Shown in pieces: positions 35,700 to 47,400 of a stretch of DNA of 64,000 bases (within the stretch, counting starts at the first letter, position 1; every line of letters begins with the position of its first letter). Under the pieces are notes generated by a model, which saw nothing but the letters and a program-made list of their open reading frames with translations, ran no database searches and was not told the DNA's origin. A program made the position numbers and the translations under genes. Origin of the DNA: Gnetum montanum (Eukaryota; Streptophyta; Gnetopsida; Gnetales; Gnetaceae); contig MNCI01014546.1 in NCBI GenBank assembly GCA_015680685.1, positions 209,084 to 273,083 of the forward strand. Direction: 5' to 3'.

Positions 35700-36060
35700 G
35701 CTATAGGACTGAAGAATGAGGGTAATTAGACAAAACGTTTGAAAGTTATAGGCTCTAGAAGGTTCTAGGCTCTAAAAAAGGCAAAAACTCCTCCCTTGGT
35801 TGTGAAAAAATGTGAAAAAATTGCTAAGTGTGGTTACCTATTTATAGGATCTTTATATTGTATTGACAGGATCCTATTGATGGGGCCTATGATCAAAATT
35901 TCTCACATGAAATACAAGGATGAAACAAAGGATTTTAAGCATGCAATGAATGTTGTTGGAGGCCTAGAAATGCTATGAACGTGATGAGATAGTGGAAGAG
36001 GGCTAGATTATGCATAAAAAGGAATTTTTTTCAAGAGAATGAATTTCAAGGAGAAGTGTC
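35700..36060 (-). promoter_or_regulatory. Possible internal promoter for the E4 accessory ORF
   Basis: Minus strand has CCTATAAATAGG at about 35839-35850, roughly 440 bases upstream of the ATG, with GGATCCTATTGATGGGGCC just beside it at 35868-35886, very like the U3 motif of the E4 LTR (GATGGGATTCCATCAACG). Confidence 0.45.
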
Positions 36061-37331
36061 ATTAAGGAGTGCACAGTTGGATGTAACCAATGGGGTTCAT
36101 AAAGGATTTGATTATGAAAATGCCTAAAGATAAGGAACTTAACTAACCTAACCTAGAGAAATGCAAGTGGATCCTCCCCAAAGTAGGCTCATGCCCTTGT
36201 TGCCCTTGGATATTCTCAAATTAAGGAGTCTTTATGCCTTGTAGTTGATTAATGGTTATGGAAAGTTAAGGACCTAATCCTGAAAGAATCTACCTGAGAA
36301 TTTTAACACATCAAAATAATACATTAAACAAAACATGGAAAACTAGTAGTGAGGTGAATTATAGAAAGCATAGGTGGATGTGAGAGATGGGAATGAAGTC
36401 CTAAATCATGGTCACATGAAGTGCCTTCTAGATCTTATGATTAAGATGACTTGATAAAGTCCATCCTTAGTCCAGATCAAAACCAACCACTTTTAGTAAC
36501 TTTACATCGATACTCTAGGACAAGTCTACCCTCTCGAGACACAAGAATGCTCCCACAAATCAATCACCATTCCTAAAAGAGAAGCAGGAAGTGAGATGGA
36601 CCTTAGTTAAAGGGAACCTTAAGGCATGAGTAATATGAATTTTTAGTCTCATAACCAATGCTTGTAGCTTGTTATTGAATCTAATGGGTGTGCTTTAAAT
36701 TCCTATCATTTTTTTATTTTTTATTTTTATGGCTTTTTAGATGGAAACCACATCATGCAAAGACTTTAAATTCGTATTATTGGTCGATAATGAAATGGTG
36801 AGAAATCCTTGAAAACACTCATGCACTCAAGAGAGTAGGTAAGTACATAGAGCATCAAATCCCCTTGAAGTCACAGCCTTGCCAGTCCATTCAATCTTTC
36901 CCAATTTTGGAAACTACCAAGGTTACAATTTTGTTGAAAGTTTTATTTAAGGGACCTCATATTTCAAAAAAAAAAAGAAATATCATAGAGTTTTGTGGAT
37001 GGGGAGATGACATGGACTCACTACTTGTTTTATGAAAAAGAAACCATGTCTTATTTATCAATACTAAAATTCAAAGATAGAATCAAACATTACCAATCAA
37101 ATATCATTATGTACAAATCACCATTGGCAAACAACTATAACATCATTGTGTCTTGTTAGCAATAAAGGAAAATATGACAAACATAAGAAAAATATAAACC
37201 AAACCAAAATAAAGTGAAATATAAAAGAAATTATAAAATATTCAAGAAAGATAAAATGTACTAAATATGATGCAAAACAAAAAATGATGAAAATAAGAAA
37301 AAATGAAAAATTGAGGAGCTACTTTGTGTGT
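36061..37331 (-). other. E4 3' non-coding region after pol
   Basis: No credible protein; aligns with 20511-21796 of E3. Ends in an A-rich tract (37180-37320) beside the pol stop. Confidence 0.6.
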
Positions 37332-38600
37332 TTAGCATGGATGGCCTTCTTCCCCACGACTAAGTTGGAAGGAGAAGATCCAAAATATTGAGCATGCCTA
37401 TTCATTTGAGGAGGTGTCATAGTCACTAGCTCTCTTAGATTCATGAAAAGGTTTAATTTATTCCATGTTGATCAACTAGTTCTTATTTGGGCTTTCAAGT
37501 TGATAGATCAACATGGCCCTAGAAGGAAAGATTTCATAGATGATGTAAGGCCCTTCCCACAATGTTTAGAACTTAGTTCTTTGTGGCACATGTGTGGGAT
37601 TCTAGTAAAAGACCTTATCTCTAGGTTGAAATTTTACCTTCCTTATTTTGAGTTCATGGTGTTGCTTACTTAATGCCTAGTGCACTTTATTCAAGGACAA
37701 GGCCACCAATCGATTCTTATCTAGCATGTTAAGGTTGATCAATCTCTCTTTCTATGCTAAGCTAAGGTCAAGGTCAAGGTTACAAGCTATTGAAAGTGTA
37801 CAAAGCTCGAACTGAATATGAAGAGTTGATAGTTTTCCATACACTAGCTCATAGGGAGAACAACCTATAGGGAGCTTCCAAGTTAAGAAGTAGGCCCAAA
37901 GGGCATCATTAAGTTTAGTGCTCTAGTCTCTCCTATATTTGGTAATTGTTCTTGTTAAGATCTTAGTGATCTCCCTATTTGTAACCTCATCTTAACCATT
38001 GGCTTGGGGGTGGAAAGGTGTTGTTAATTTATGTTCTACCCCCAAGCGTTGCATGATTTTTCAAAAGGTGATGCCTATAAAATGAGTACCATTATAAAAA
38101 ATTAGTGCACATGACATCCAAAAGCTATTTACAACATTTTGTTGTACAAACTTAGCAATTGTAAAGAATCTACAGTCAGTGACAGTTGCTACTTTTGTCC
38201 ATTTTTTATAATAGTCAACAATGACTATGATGTACACGTTTCCATTCGACATGGCTATGATGGGATCCATGAAGTCAATGCCCCAGATGTTAAAGGGATC
38301 AAGTGGTTAGATCCACTATTGATGGCCCTCCATAGAAGCAGTCATCCCACCATCACATTGGCAACATTTACAAGAGCGAATGAATTGGTGAGCATCCCTC
38401 AAGAGTGTTGGCCAATAATACCCTTCCATTAGGATCTTAATGATCATGTGTCTCCCATCATAGTGGCCCCCATAAGGACCCTTGTGAACATCTTGGAGAA
38501 TGCACAGTTGATCAGCATTAGGGATACACTAGTAGATTAGGCCATCAATGCACACTTTGTAAAGATGTCCATTGATCTTCATGAAGTGTTTGACTTGATA
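37332..38600 (-). pseudogene. E4 integrase
   Basis: Pol stop TAA at 37332-37334. The core reads MDPIIAMSNGNVYIIVIVDYY, then CALIFYNGTHF (38270-38061): Tyr replaces the catalytic Asp (codon 38094-38096), and TGA at 38061-38063 follows, both as in E3. Downstream blocks include PYELVYGKL and KERLINLNMLDKNR. The zinc-finger region lies near 38400-38580. Confidence 0.85.
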
Positions 38601-39715
38601 AAGAAACTATTATTTTTTTCCTATGATCCAACTCTTGTGGCATCTCTTGAGTAAGAAGATAGGTAAAAATGCCATCGTACTACTTATGTTAAAGAGGAGT
38701 TCATCAAAAAATTGATCAGAAAATAAGCTCTCCTTCTCTTTATTGTCCCATCGCAATTGAGACAAGTGGTCAGCAACCATATTCTTGGTCCATTTTTGAT
38801 CTACCATTGTAAAATTGAATTCCTGCAAGATCACAAGTGACCGTATGACATAGGGGCTCACTGTTGGTTTGTTCATTAGGAATTGAATTGCATTATAGTT
38901 TGTGTTCACAAACACCTTGTACTCAAGCACATAATGCCTAAGTCTTTTCAAGGCATACACCAATACCATCAATTCTTTCTCTATGTAGTGTAATTCAACT
39001 ATGCATCCACAACGCTTTGGCTCACACAGTGGATGTAGTAAGGATGTTTCTAATCATCCAAATGTGTGCACATGGCTCCAAAGACATAATTTGATGCATT
39101 TTTCATGATATGAAATGATTTGGACCAATCAAGTGCTTGTAGAATTAGAGTTTCTACAAGCTTCTACTTAAGTTAATGGAATACATTCTTGCATTCCTCA
39201 ATTCAAATGAGCGGAGCATCTTTCTTTGTAAGCTCCACCAATTGTTTTATAATCTTAGAGAAATTCTCTATAAAGTGCTAGTAGTAGCTAGTGTGACTAA
39301 GGAATGACCAAACAACTTTAACAACTTCTGGTTTGTGGGTAATTTCTTAGATGATCCTTATTTTTTAGGTCCACCTTAATCCTTGCTTGTGATATTCTAT
39401 GCCCTAAGACAATGCCCTCCTAAACCATCAAATGGATATTTTGCAAATTAAGCTAAAGTTTGGTCTCCACACATTGTTTTAGCACTTGCTCCATGTGGTC
39501 CAGGGCTTGCTCAAATGTAGCCCCATAGCTAAAGAAGTCATCTATGAAGACTTCCATCCTAATATCACTCTATTTTTAAAAGATACTCAGGACAAGGCAT
39601 TGGAAGGTTACAAGGGCATTGCACATACCAAATGGCATTTTTCTGTATGCAAAAGTCCCCCAAGGACTTATAAATGTGGTTTTGGCATGATCTTTGAGTG
39701 TGATCTAAATTTGCT
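38601..39715 (-). pseudogene. E4 RNase H and truncated reverse transcriptase
   Basis: RNase H is clear (38972-38610): MMVLVYALKRLRHYVLEYK, then TNYNAIQFLMNKPTVSP and ENMVADHLSQLRWD-like end. RT retains FIDDF in place of FMDDF (about 39537-39552). Similarity to RT stops at about 39715, where gag sequence begins, so the front of RT is gone. Confidence 0.8.
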
Positions 39716-42071
39716 TTTGGCCTAAAGGATTCAACTATAAGTTAACAACCTTGGTGGCCTTACGTTGCTACAGTTGGGCTGGAATTTCACCCTGCATTAA
39801 TGGAGTAGGTGGTAATTAAGTTGAGGTAGAGGAATATGTGCAAAAGGATGAGAAGGGTAATGAGGAAATGGGGAATTCCCTCTTATAGATTGGGATTTGT
39901 AGTATTTAGGAGGATAGTAGTGATGCAAGAATGAAGCATGATTAGAAGAGTCAAGCAGAGAAATGGGCTACTAAACATAGTGCCCATATGGATTAAGCTA
40001 CCGGTAAGGGTACCTCTCCCTCAATGATGGCATCCCCCATGACTGTGGATGTTGCTACTGATGTTATTGCTTATAAGGTTGTGGTGGAGCTCCACTTTGA
40101 TAGTAGGCTTATTGTTAGTGGAACTGCTTGGGGTTTCCTTGAGAATAAGATAACCTTTTGGGTGCTTCCCTTCTTGCCAATCTAGGATTTAGACCATACA
40201 TCCCAGACTCTTGCAAGTGTGACACAATGAGACAACATCCCTTAGGATGTTTGTATTGGAAAATGTCACATCCACCATCATCATTTGTTTCAAACTCCAC
40301 AAACTCCTCTACTATAGCAACCTTTCCCTTACCTCTTTAGTGGGCACGTTCAGCTTCCTTTCGTTTTCTACGATCATAATCACTACTTTGCTCTTTGGAT
40401 TCCTCTACTATTTTCAAGCGATTTGAAACTTTTCATCCAAAGAGTCTCACATTTTATCTACCTTGGCTAAAATTTCCAAAACATACTTTTGTTGCACCAC
40501 CTCATCAAGTGATGCCTCCTCCTCATTGTCACAAAATTAGACTTTCCTTTTTCTGATGGAAGGGTTGTAGTTGTACTCCTATGTACTTTTCCTTTTCCTC
40601 AACTCTCTTTCTTCTTTAGCAACCTACTCCATCAACCTTTGAATCTGATGAACTTTAAGTTCTAAGAGTCTCCATTGGGCATAGACCCCAAGAGTTCTCT
40701 TCATTTCTATTTGGAGCCCATCTATGATATGGCAGAGTTGCTCCCTTTGATAATAACCATGGCTAAGACATTGGTGCAAGAGAGTATAGTACCTATCCAT
40801 GGCTACATCTAAGGGTTCATGCATTCCCTATTTTCAACCTTGTATCTGCTTTTTTAATTTGGACACTTGGGAGTACATTTGATACTTTTCATTGAAGAGC
40901 TCAAGCATTATACTCCATCTATAGATTAATTCTGGCTATAAGGATTGGTACCAACTTTCAGGTTCTTTGATGAGCATCCTTGGGAATAGCTTTAATTTTT
41001 TCCATTCGTTCATCACATTTTGTAAGGCATAGGCATTGTGAAAGGCTTGAAGATGATTCTACTTATGTGAGTTGTATCTCACCCTTTAATTCAATTGTCT
41101 TTCATATGCCTTGTTGCGATTCTCACAACCTCTATAATGTTTAACATATTTCGAGTTGTAAGCAAAGGCTCATCATAATCATGGCCTCTGTTATGGCTAT
41201 GATGTCTATGATGCCTTGTGTTTTCCTTTCTTTCATGGTCATGGTGGTGAGCCTCCCTTGAATGCCCATGCCCCTGGTCTTTACTGGTCTAGTTGGCCCT
41301 ACAATCATCTTTATCTTGCCGATCACCTCCATCGTGTTCATGTCCTTTGTATCTTTGATCAGAGCTAGAGGAGGAATAAGATAATGATGAATGAAAAGAG
41401 GAAGGAGGACTAGCACCACCACCCCCTCTTTTGTGGTCATAGCCATGATTATCATGTTTATCATCATTGTGATGCCTCTCTTGGTTCCTTCCTTCACTCC
41501 TAGCTTTGGATCCCCCATGATCATGAAACCCGTTCTTCCTTAAATTAGGATTGTTGATAGTGGATTACAAGTTTTGGTTTAGCTTTCCCTCATCAAAGAC
41601 AAGGGAAGGAGAGTTAATGAATTGAGAATCCCTAGATAAGGGAACCTCTCCATCTTTCTAGCCCAGTAGGAACAAGGGGTTATTAAACTGTTTTCCCTTT
41701 GAAGCTTCATAACAAGCCTCCTATTGTTGATCTTTTTTGCATTCTGCCTTAGTGGGATGATAATCCCAAGATTTGTGGTCCTACATCATGCATTCAACAT
41801 GGATCCCCTTGATGCCCAACCTCATGAGTGTTTGGAGTAGCATCGTAGAAACTAATTGATCTGGCAGTAACACAATGTTGCCCTCCATACTCCTCCACCA
41901 CATCGGTTCATCCTAATGTAGGATGAAGGTGAAATCTAGCACATACACATTGGGATGAGTATAGACCACTTTGCATTGTTGAGGCATTGACTAATTTGTG
42001 CCCCCATGCCTTTGTTGATTGGATGCATGTTTGAACAACAACAGAGAATCAATCTTGTGAGAAGAAGACAT
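39716..42071 (-). pseudogene. E4 gag, joined to RT by deletion
   Basis: Starts at ATG 42069-42071. N-terminal domain, Ser/His/Asp-rich stretch (about 41530-41200), capsid-like block (about 41100-40600, with HEPLDVAMDRYYTLLHQCLS at 40824-40760), Cys/His motif CDIFQYKHPKGCC (40300-40240, second Cys lost) and the Pro/Gln/Tyr tail to about 39720, where the sequence jumps to RT. The protease is missing altogether. Confidence 0.8.
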
Positions 42072-42203
42072 TCGAGCTAGAAAGAAAAATGTTGTGCTTT
42101 TAATATTATTATTATTATTCTCAATGATTACAACTTTAAGGTTTGTTACAAAAATCTTAAATAATTCCACTAAGTTCTAGATAGTGCATGTAGCTAATTA
42201 AAG

Positions 42204-42221
42204 TCCTTAGCAACAGTGCCA
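42204..42221 (-). other. E4 primer-binding site
   Basis: Complement of TCCTTAGCAACAGTGCCA; tRNA-Asp type, one base from the LTR at 42223. Confidence 0.8.
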
Positions 42222-42222
42222 A

Positions 42223-43071
42223 TGATGAGCAGCGAGCATACCTTACGTCTAATCATACGAATCACTAGCATTCACCTGGTGATCTGGTTGAATTCTATAG
42301 ACTTTAGTTCTCTAATTACACTGAGTTCTAGGAAGTGAATCTAACCATTGCAATCGTTGTCTTCTCAATTCCACTTGTGAAGTACAAGTGTATGGTTAAG
42401 TGTAATTGAGGCATCTAATTTTTATCATTTTATGTTTTATGAGTTAAGTCACCTAAGAACAAGAATAAAGTAATTAAAAGCTTAATTAATTTAATAACTA
42501 GCTAATATTTAACTAATTCTAACATAAGCATCCATTCCCACTTTCTGTACACACCTTGAACATGTTATGATGCTATTGAGTTACCAAGTGTTAAGAGCTA
42601 CTAGGATTACCAAGCATTAAACATATGCTTAAAGTTATCATACTTATGTTTGCTATTTAATTGATATTAATTACTTAATTAAAATTCATTAAAATAAACT
42701 ACATGAATTATAAATGCATGAGAAAAACATTAATCTATTCCAAGTGCTATAAGGTTTGATTAGAAAAGCTCATCTTTATTATCGTTCACACTTAGATGCT
42801 TAGGTACATCAGTGCTCAAATAAAGATTCATACACTCTTTGGACTCCTATTGCAGGCATTCAGAAAATATTCTAACTTTAGGAAGGAAAAACTATATGAG
42901 CTTTGCTATAACTAATGGAAGATTACCATAAATGCAATGGATATGTGCACATTTATAGGTGAAAACAAGATGCCACATTAATCGGTACTCATCAATGTGG
43001 AAAACCCTACATTGATGGGATCTCGTTGATGGGGTCATGTCATCGACATAGCCTAATGACATGTTTCATCA
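42223..43071 (-). repeat. E4 5' LTR
   Basis: 849 bp from TGATGAGCAGCG to TTTCATCA. Matches 31480-32332. Confidence 0.87.
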
Positions 43072-43284
43072 TTAGCCTTGATCTTTGGTTAACTAAAAAA
43101 GTAGGTACAAAAAGACCAGTAGTAGTTCTTATGGTGTTGAAAGCTTGAAATAATTGTAATATAGGCACACCCCAAGATATATAGTCCAATTAGGACTTTA
43201 TAACTAAACATTACCTACTAGAATCAAACCATGACTTGGAGCTTTTAAGTTAAGAGTCTTACCACTATGTTAACACCTTATTGC
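43072..43284 (-). other. Possible tRNA-derived SINE relic
   Basis: On the minus strand TAACATAGTGG (43272-43262) resembles the Pol III A box and GGTTTGATTCT (43230-43220) the B box, 31 bases apart as in a tRNA. The segment between E4 and the E6 LTR scrap is about 213 bp, a usual SINE size. The T-arm stem is poor, so this is a relic at best and not a functional tRNA. Confidence 0.35.
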
Positions 43285-43340
43285 TATACATATGTTTTAG
43301 TCCAACATGAGGCATATGCTTATAATGTTGTCTTAGTTAT
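43285..43340 (-). repeat. E6 LTR fragment left of E5
   Basis: CTATACATATGTTTTAG, then CATGAGGCATAT and TTAGTTAT align with the LTR stretch GTATGGTTAAG, then TGAGGCATCT and TTTATGAG of E3/E4, and the alignment continues at 53417 after E5. This shows that E5 landed inside an older LTR. Confidence 0.5.
43336..43340. repeat. Target site duplication of E5, left copy (GTTAT)
   Basis: Identical to 53412-53416, directly outside the E5 LTRs. Confidence 0.92.
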
Positions 43341-44191
43341 TGATAAATCGTGTTTTTCATACGCTCCGATATCGGTACATGATATTGGATACACAATATC
43401 ATGGCCCAATATGCGATACCATACATTTGATATCCCAAGGTTACTCCTGGGTCTATAAATATAGCCCCCGAGCACACAATTGGAAGTAGTTTTTGGCAGT
43501 CAAGTAGCAAAACTCTTGTAGTTTGTTCATTTGAGAGTTAGAATATTTTCCAAGTACCCACAATAGAAGATCTAAGTGTGAATGGATCTTTATTCAAGCA
43601 TTGATGTACCTAAACACAACATTGTGTTGGAAATAAAGATGAGCTCTTTGATTCATCCTTGTAGCACTTGAGACTTTCCTTCTTGTACATTTATATATTG
43701 TGATTTCATGTAATTTACATTAATGTTATTCATGCAGTAATTAATTTTGATTCATTAAGCAATTGATTAAAATACACAAGCACAACCCCTTTGAACATAT
43801 GTGTGACACTTAGTAACTCAAAAATGGTTAGCATTTGACAACCCAATAGTGTTTACGCAAAGTTCAGGATGTGTCTGGGAAGTGAAAATAGTTACTTGTA
43901 TTAAGCAAGATTAGACCATAGTTTACTTAGCATTCAATTACCCTTACTTTCATTTTTGTTCTAGGCGAGTAAATTGATAAAAAACAAAATAATAAAAATC
44001 TTACACCTCAGTCACACTTAACCATACATTTGCATTCTATCAATGGAACTGGGAGGAAACTGAATAGACAACATGCATGCACTATTTAGCTCTAGTATAC
44101 TTGGTAATTAAAGTCTGCGGAATTTCACCAGATCACACGTGAATGCCTATGATTCGTATGGTTGGACATAGGGGTACCTTACTTCTCATAA
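43341..44191 (+). repeat. E5 5' LTR
   Basis: 851 bp. Starts TGATAAATCG; the end is taken at 44191 by alignment with other copies (terminal CA mutated to AA). TATA box TATAAATATA at 43454-43463, upstream GATAT-type palindromes at 43367-43432. Confidence 0.9.
43454..43463 (+). promoter_or_regulatory. TATA box in the E5 5' LTR
   Basis: TATAAATATA, followed by GCCCCCGAGC. The matching box in the 3' LTR is at 52678-52687. Transcription should begin some 25-35 bases downstream, marking the U3/R border (inference). Confidence 0.7.
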
Positions 44192-44192
44192 T

Positions 44193-44210
44193 TGGCATTG
44201 TTACCAAGGA
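44193..44210 (+). other. E5 primer-binding site
   Basis: TGGCATTGTTACCAAGGA against TGGCGCCGTTGCCGGGGA expected for tRNA-Asp: every difference is a transition, as expected from deamination of methylated cytosines on both strands. Confidence 0.85.
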
Positions 44211-44359
44211 CTTTAGTTCTACGTGCACTGTCTAAACTAAGTAAAACTTAGTAACCTCGTTGTTTGAACCCTAAGAGTCAAATCTTCTAAAAACAAAAAT
44301 CATTATCATAATTAAATTAAATTTTAACTGCACACTACCTATAAGTTAATTAACATAAA

Positions 44360-46770
44360 ATATCTTCTTCTCACATGAGCCCATCTTTGCCCATGGTAGA
44401 CTAGGTGCCTCAGCAATACAGGGTGGTCTATGCTCATCCTGATGAGTGTGTACTAGACTTCACCTTTATCTTGCATCAAGATGAAATGCTGCAGTGATGC
44501 GACATGGAAGGCAACATTGTGTTGCCACTTGATCGATCTATTCCAGTAATGCTCTAGCTAATGCTTGCACGAAACATGCTTTAACATCTTTATGGAGAAT
44601 ATGAGATGCAAGATCCTAATTTAATTGATCATCATCCCACTGAAGCACAAAGGTTAAGGAATCATTAGCTAGAGCACCAACATGATCTTGTGAAGGGCAA
44701 GGGGTCAAACACTTTTCCACCTCCGCTTGGCCCATTAGATGGACGTAACCACTTCTTTAGTGATTCTCCTCTTTTTGACTTTGTTCAAGGGGCCCTCGAC
44801 CAAAATGTGCAATCGACAATTCATAATCCAGTTTCTGGTTAGAACAGATCTAATGAAAAAAATGGATCTGGAGAGGTAAGTCATGATAATGGGAAAAAAG
44901 AAGATCATGATCACAATCATGGTCGCAAGCATCAAAGGAAGGGTGATAGGCATTAGCGTGGAGCAAGTTCTCCTTCTTCTTTCCCTTCATCATCTTCTTC
45001 ATTTGGCTTAGATCGTGGCCATAGAAGGAATAACCATGATGGAGGTAACCAATGGAACCAAAACAATAGAAGCAACCATGGGATAATCATGACCAGAGGC
45101 ATGGGTAATTTAGAAAAACCCACTACCATGAAAGAGGGGTTAGTAGAGAACATCGGAGGCACCACCACCATGGCCTCGATGAACCTCTACTTGCCACTTA
45201 GAACATGTTAAACATTGCAGAGGCTATGAGGATTCCAACAAGGCATGTGAAGGATAATAGAATAAAGAGGCTGGACATGAACAACATCCCTCAGTTTGAG
45301 GGAGGATACGATGCCGATCTGCAAAATCATCTCCAAGCCTTCCAAGATGCATGTTCCTTGAAAAATATTGAGAATGACTGGAAAAAGTTGAAATTATTTT
45401 TAAGGACACTTATAAAAGAAGTAGAAAATTGGTATTGATCCTTGGAGCTAGAATCAATTAGGCAGTGGAGTATGATGTTGGAATTTTTTAATGACAAATA
45501 TCAAATGTATTCCCAAGTATCCAATCCGAGAAAGAAAATCCAAGGAAACCATGAGCCTTTGGATGCCACTATCGGCTGATACTATTCTCTGCTGCATAGG
45601 TGTCCCAGCCATGGATACTCTTAGCTTGATCAACTTCGCCATATCATAGATGGGTTGCAGTTTGAAACAAGGAAAACCCTTGGCATCTATGCCCAAGGAA
45701 GATTGATAGAGTTAAGCATCGATTAGATCCAAAAATTAATTAAGTAGGTAGCCAAGGAGGAGGGAGAATTGAGAAAGCGATAAAGTGCAGAGGAATACAT
45801 CAGGGACCCTTCTATCTATAAAAGGGGAGTTCAATTTTGTGATAGTGAGGATGAATTAACCAGAGATGAGATGGCTAATCAGAAAACCTTTCCACTCCAA
45901 AAATTACAATCTGAAATCACGACTAAGGTTGGTCAATTATGGAACTCCATAGACAATAGGTTTCAGGTTGTCTTAAAAATTACTGAAGACCCCAAGGAGC
46001 AAAGTGGTGAGTGTGAGCGCCAGAGACGTAAGGAAGCTACACATGTCATATCTAAGGGTAAGGGTAAAATGGCTATGATAGAGATGGTTACAGATAGTGA
46101 CTCAAATGATGATGGCAGGTGTAACGTTTGCTAGTATGAACATCCCAAGGGATGATTCCCAATTGTGTCACACTTGTAGGAATTTGGAGCGTACGCCTTA
46201 CATCCACGACTTGCACAAAGGCAAACACCCAAAAGATTGCCCTATCCACAAGGCAATTCTTGACAGTTCCACCAACCACATTAGTACTATCCAAGTGGAA
46301 CTCCACCGCAACCCTATGAATTGTACCGGTTGTGGCAGCAATCATAATCATGGGCATTGCCACCTCCAAGACAACAATACCCTTACTGGTAACCAGATTC
46401 ATATGGGTATTATGTTTAGAAACCTTCATCTCCATGGGACTCCTCTAGTCATATTGCTGCTTACCAACCTCACCACTACCCTCCTGAAGTATACCAATTA
46501 CCCTATCTAAGGAGGGATGCAGCTACTATCCTCATGCACCTTCTATACCTGCACCTACTCCTCCATCTCCTGCACAGCTACGACTTGTTCCATCCATGCA
46601 AGGTGACGTACCTACCTAACCACAGTAAAGAAATGCTATGAGGGTGATTAATCTACAACAGGTTAACCCACCAAGCAGGTCAAAACCACAAACAAAGAAA
46701 AGACCCTTCCTTTGACCTTGTAGTCCACCAAAGCCCTCAGATACATCAATGGTTGGTAACCTTGTTCCTC
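44360..46770 (+). pseudogene. E5 gag
   Basis: Reading begins at 44360, where the start codon has become ATA (followed by SSSH as in E3). Landmarks: HPDECVLDFTFILHQDEM, then SSSSSFGLDRGH (near 44990-45020), the capsid-like block open at 45205-45438 (LDMNNIPQFEGGYDADLQNH, then WKKLKLFLRT), GYS..LRHIIDGLQFE, a basic stretch RKEATHVISKGKGKM (45871-46134), the Cys/His motif RCNVC with later Cys codons lost, and the Pro/Gln/Tyr tail. Stops and several shifts break it. Minus-strand open frames at 44735-46435 are shadows. Confidence 0.82.
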
Positions 46771-46779
46771 CATCTTCCT

Positions 46780-47400
46780 CTATTTCATCTTTATCCGAGT
46801 TCCTTTCAAACCAAAATCCCTCTTGAATCCATACTATAATGTTGACCCATGTTGTATCTAATTGGATTCGAGGTGGTAACCTACCCAAGAAGTTAGCTGA
46901 TCCTAGGTGTCCCCTAGTATATTTGCAAATTGTTAGGAATGAACCTTGTAAAGCTCTTCTTGACTTTGGTCCTGATGTTAATTTGATCTCACATGAGATG
47001 TACACAATGTGGAACCTTCCTCCCTTGAAGAAGAGTAACATTCGGCTAGAATTGGCAGACCAATCCATCATTGTTCTATTGAGACTAATAGAGGACATCG
47101 TAACCACCATTTGTGGGTTGTCATATCCCACTGACTTCCTAGTAATCAAGGTAGAGAACTACAAGGGGGACTTCCCAATTAGTATGGGAAGGGCATGGCT
47201 AAGCACTATTGTTGCCAAAATGAACATTAGAGATCTTTCCTTGGAGATATTTAAAGAAAATGAATTTGGAAATATCAAGAAGAAGAGGGTTCCATGTATC
47301 ATGTACAGCGATTTAGGGTGCCATTGTGTGCAAAAGTTATGATCAGTGAAGCGAACATTTATCTCTGCATGCAAGCAGTGTGCACCAGAAGCTGAAATCT
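46780..47400 (+). pseudogene. E5 aspartic protease
   Basis: Longest open part 46839-47342 (167 codons): CKALLDFGPDVNLISHEMY with the catalytic Asp at 46962-46964, LELADQSIIVLLRLIEDIV, then GDFPISMGRAWLSTI. The DxG core is kept, but the S/T-type third residue has become Pro. Confidence 0.85.

Larger units (their letters stand above)
31480..43071 (-). mobile_element. E4: Athila-like LTR retrotransposon with accessory ORF and internal deletion
   Basis: About 11.6 kb with the E3 layout but without about 1.4 kb between RT and gag (junction near 39715), which removes the protease and the front of RT. Left end is taken at TGTCAAAATC by alignment with the 5' LTR start (somewhat uncertain); right end is CATCA at 43071, followed by TTAGC. 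Left flank AACAA does not match, so the target duplication is unproven. Confidence 0.87.

Noticed and set aside
44735-47374. Minus-strand open frames over E5, including one of 177 codons at 46616-47149
   Set aside because: They lie antisense to E5 gag and protease, which have family motifs; these are shadows.
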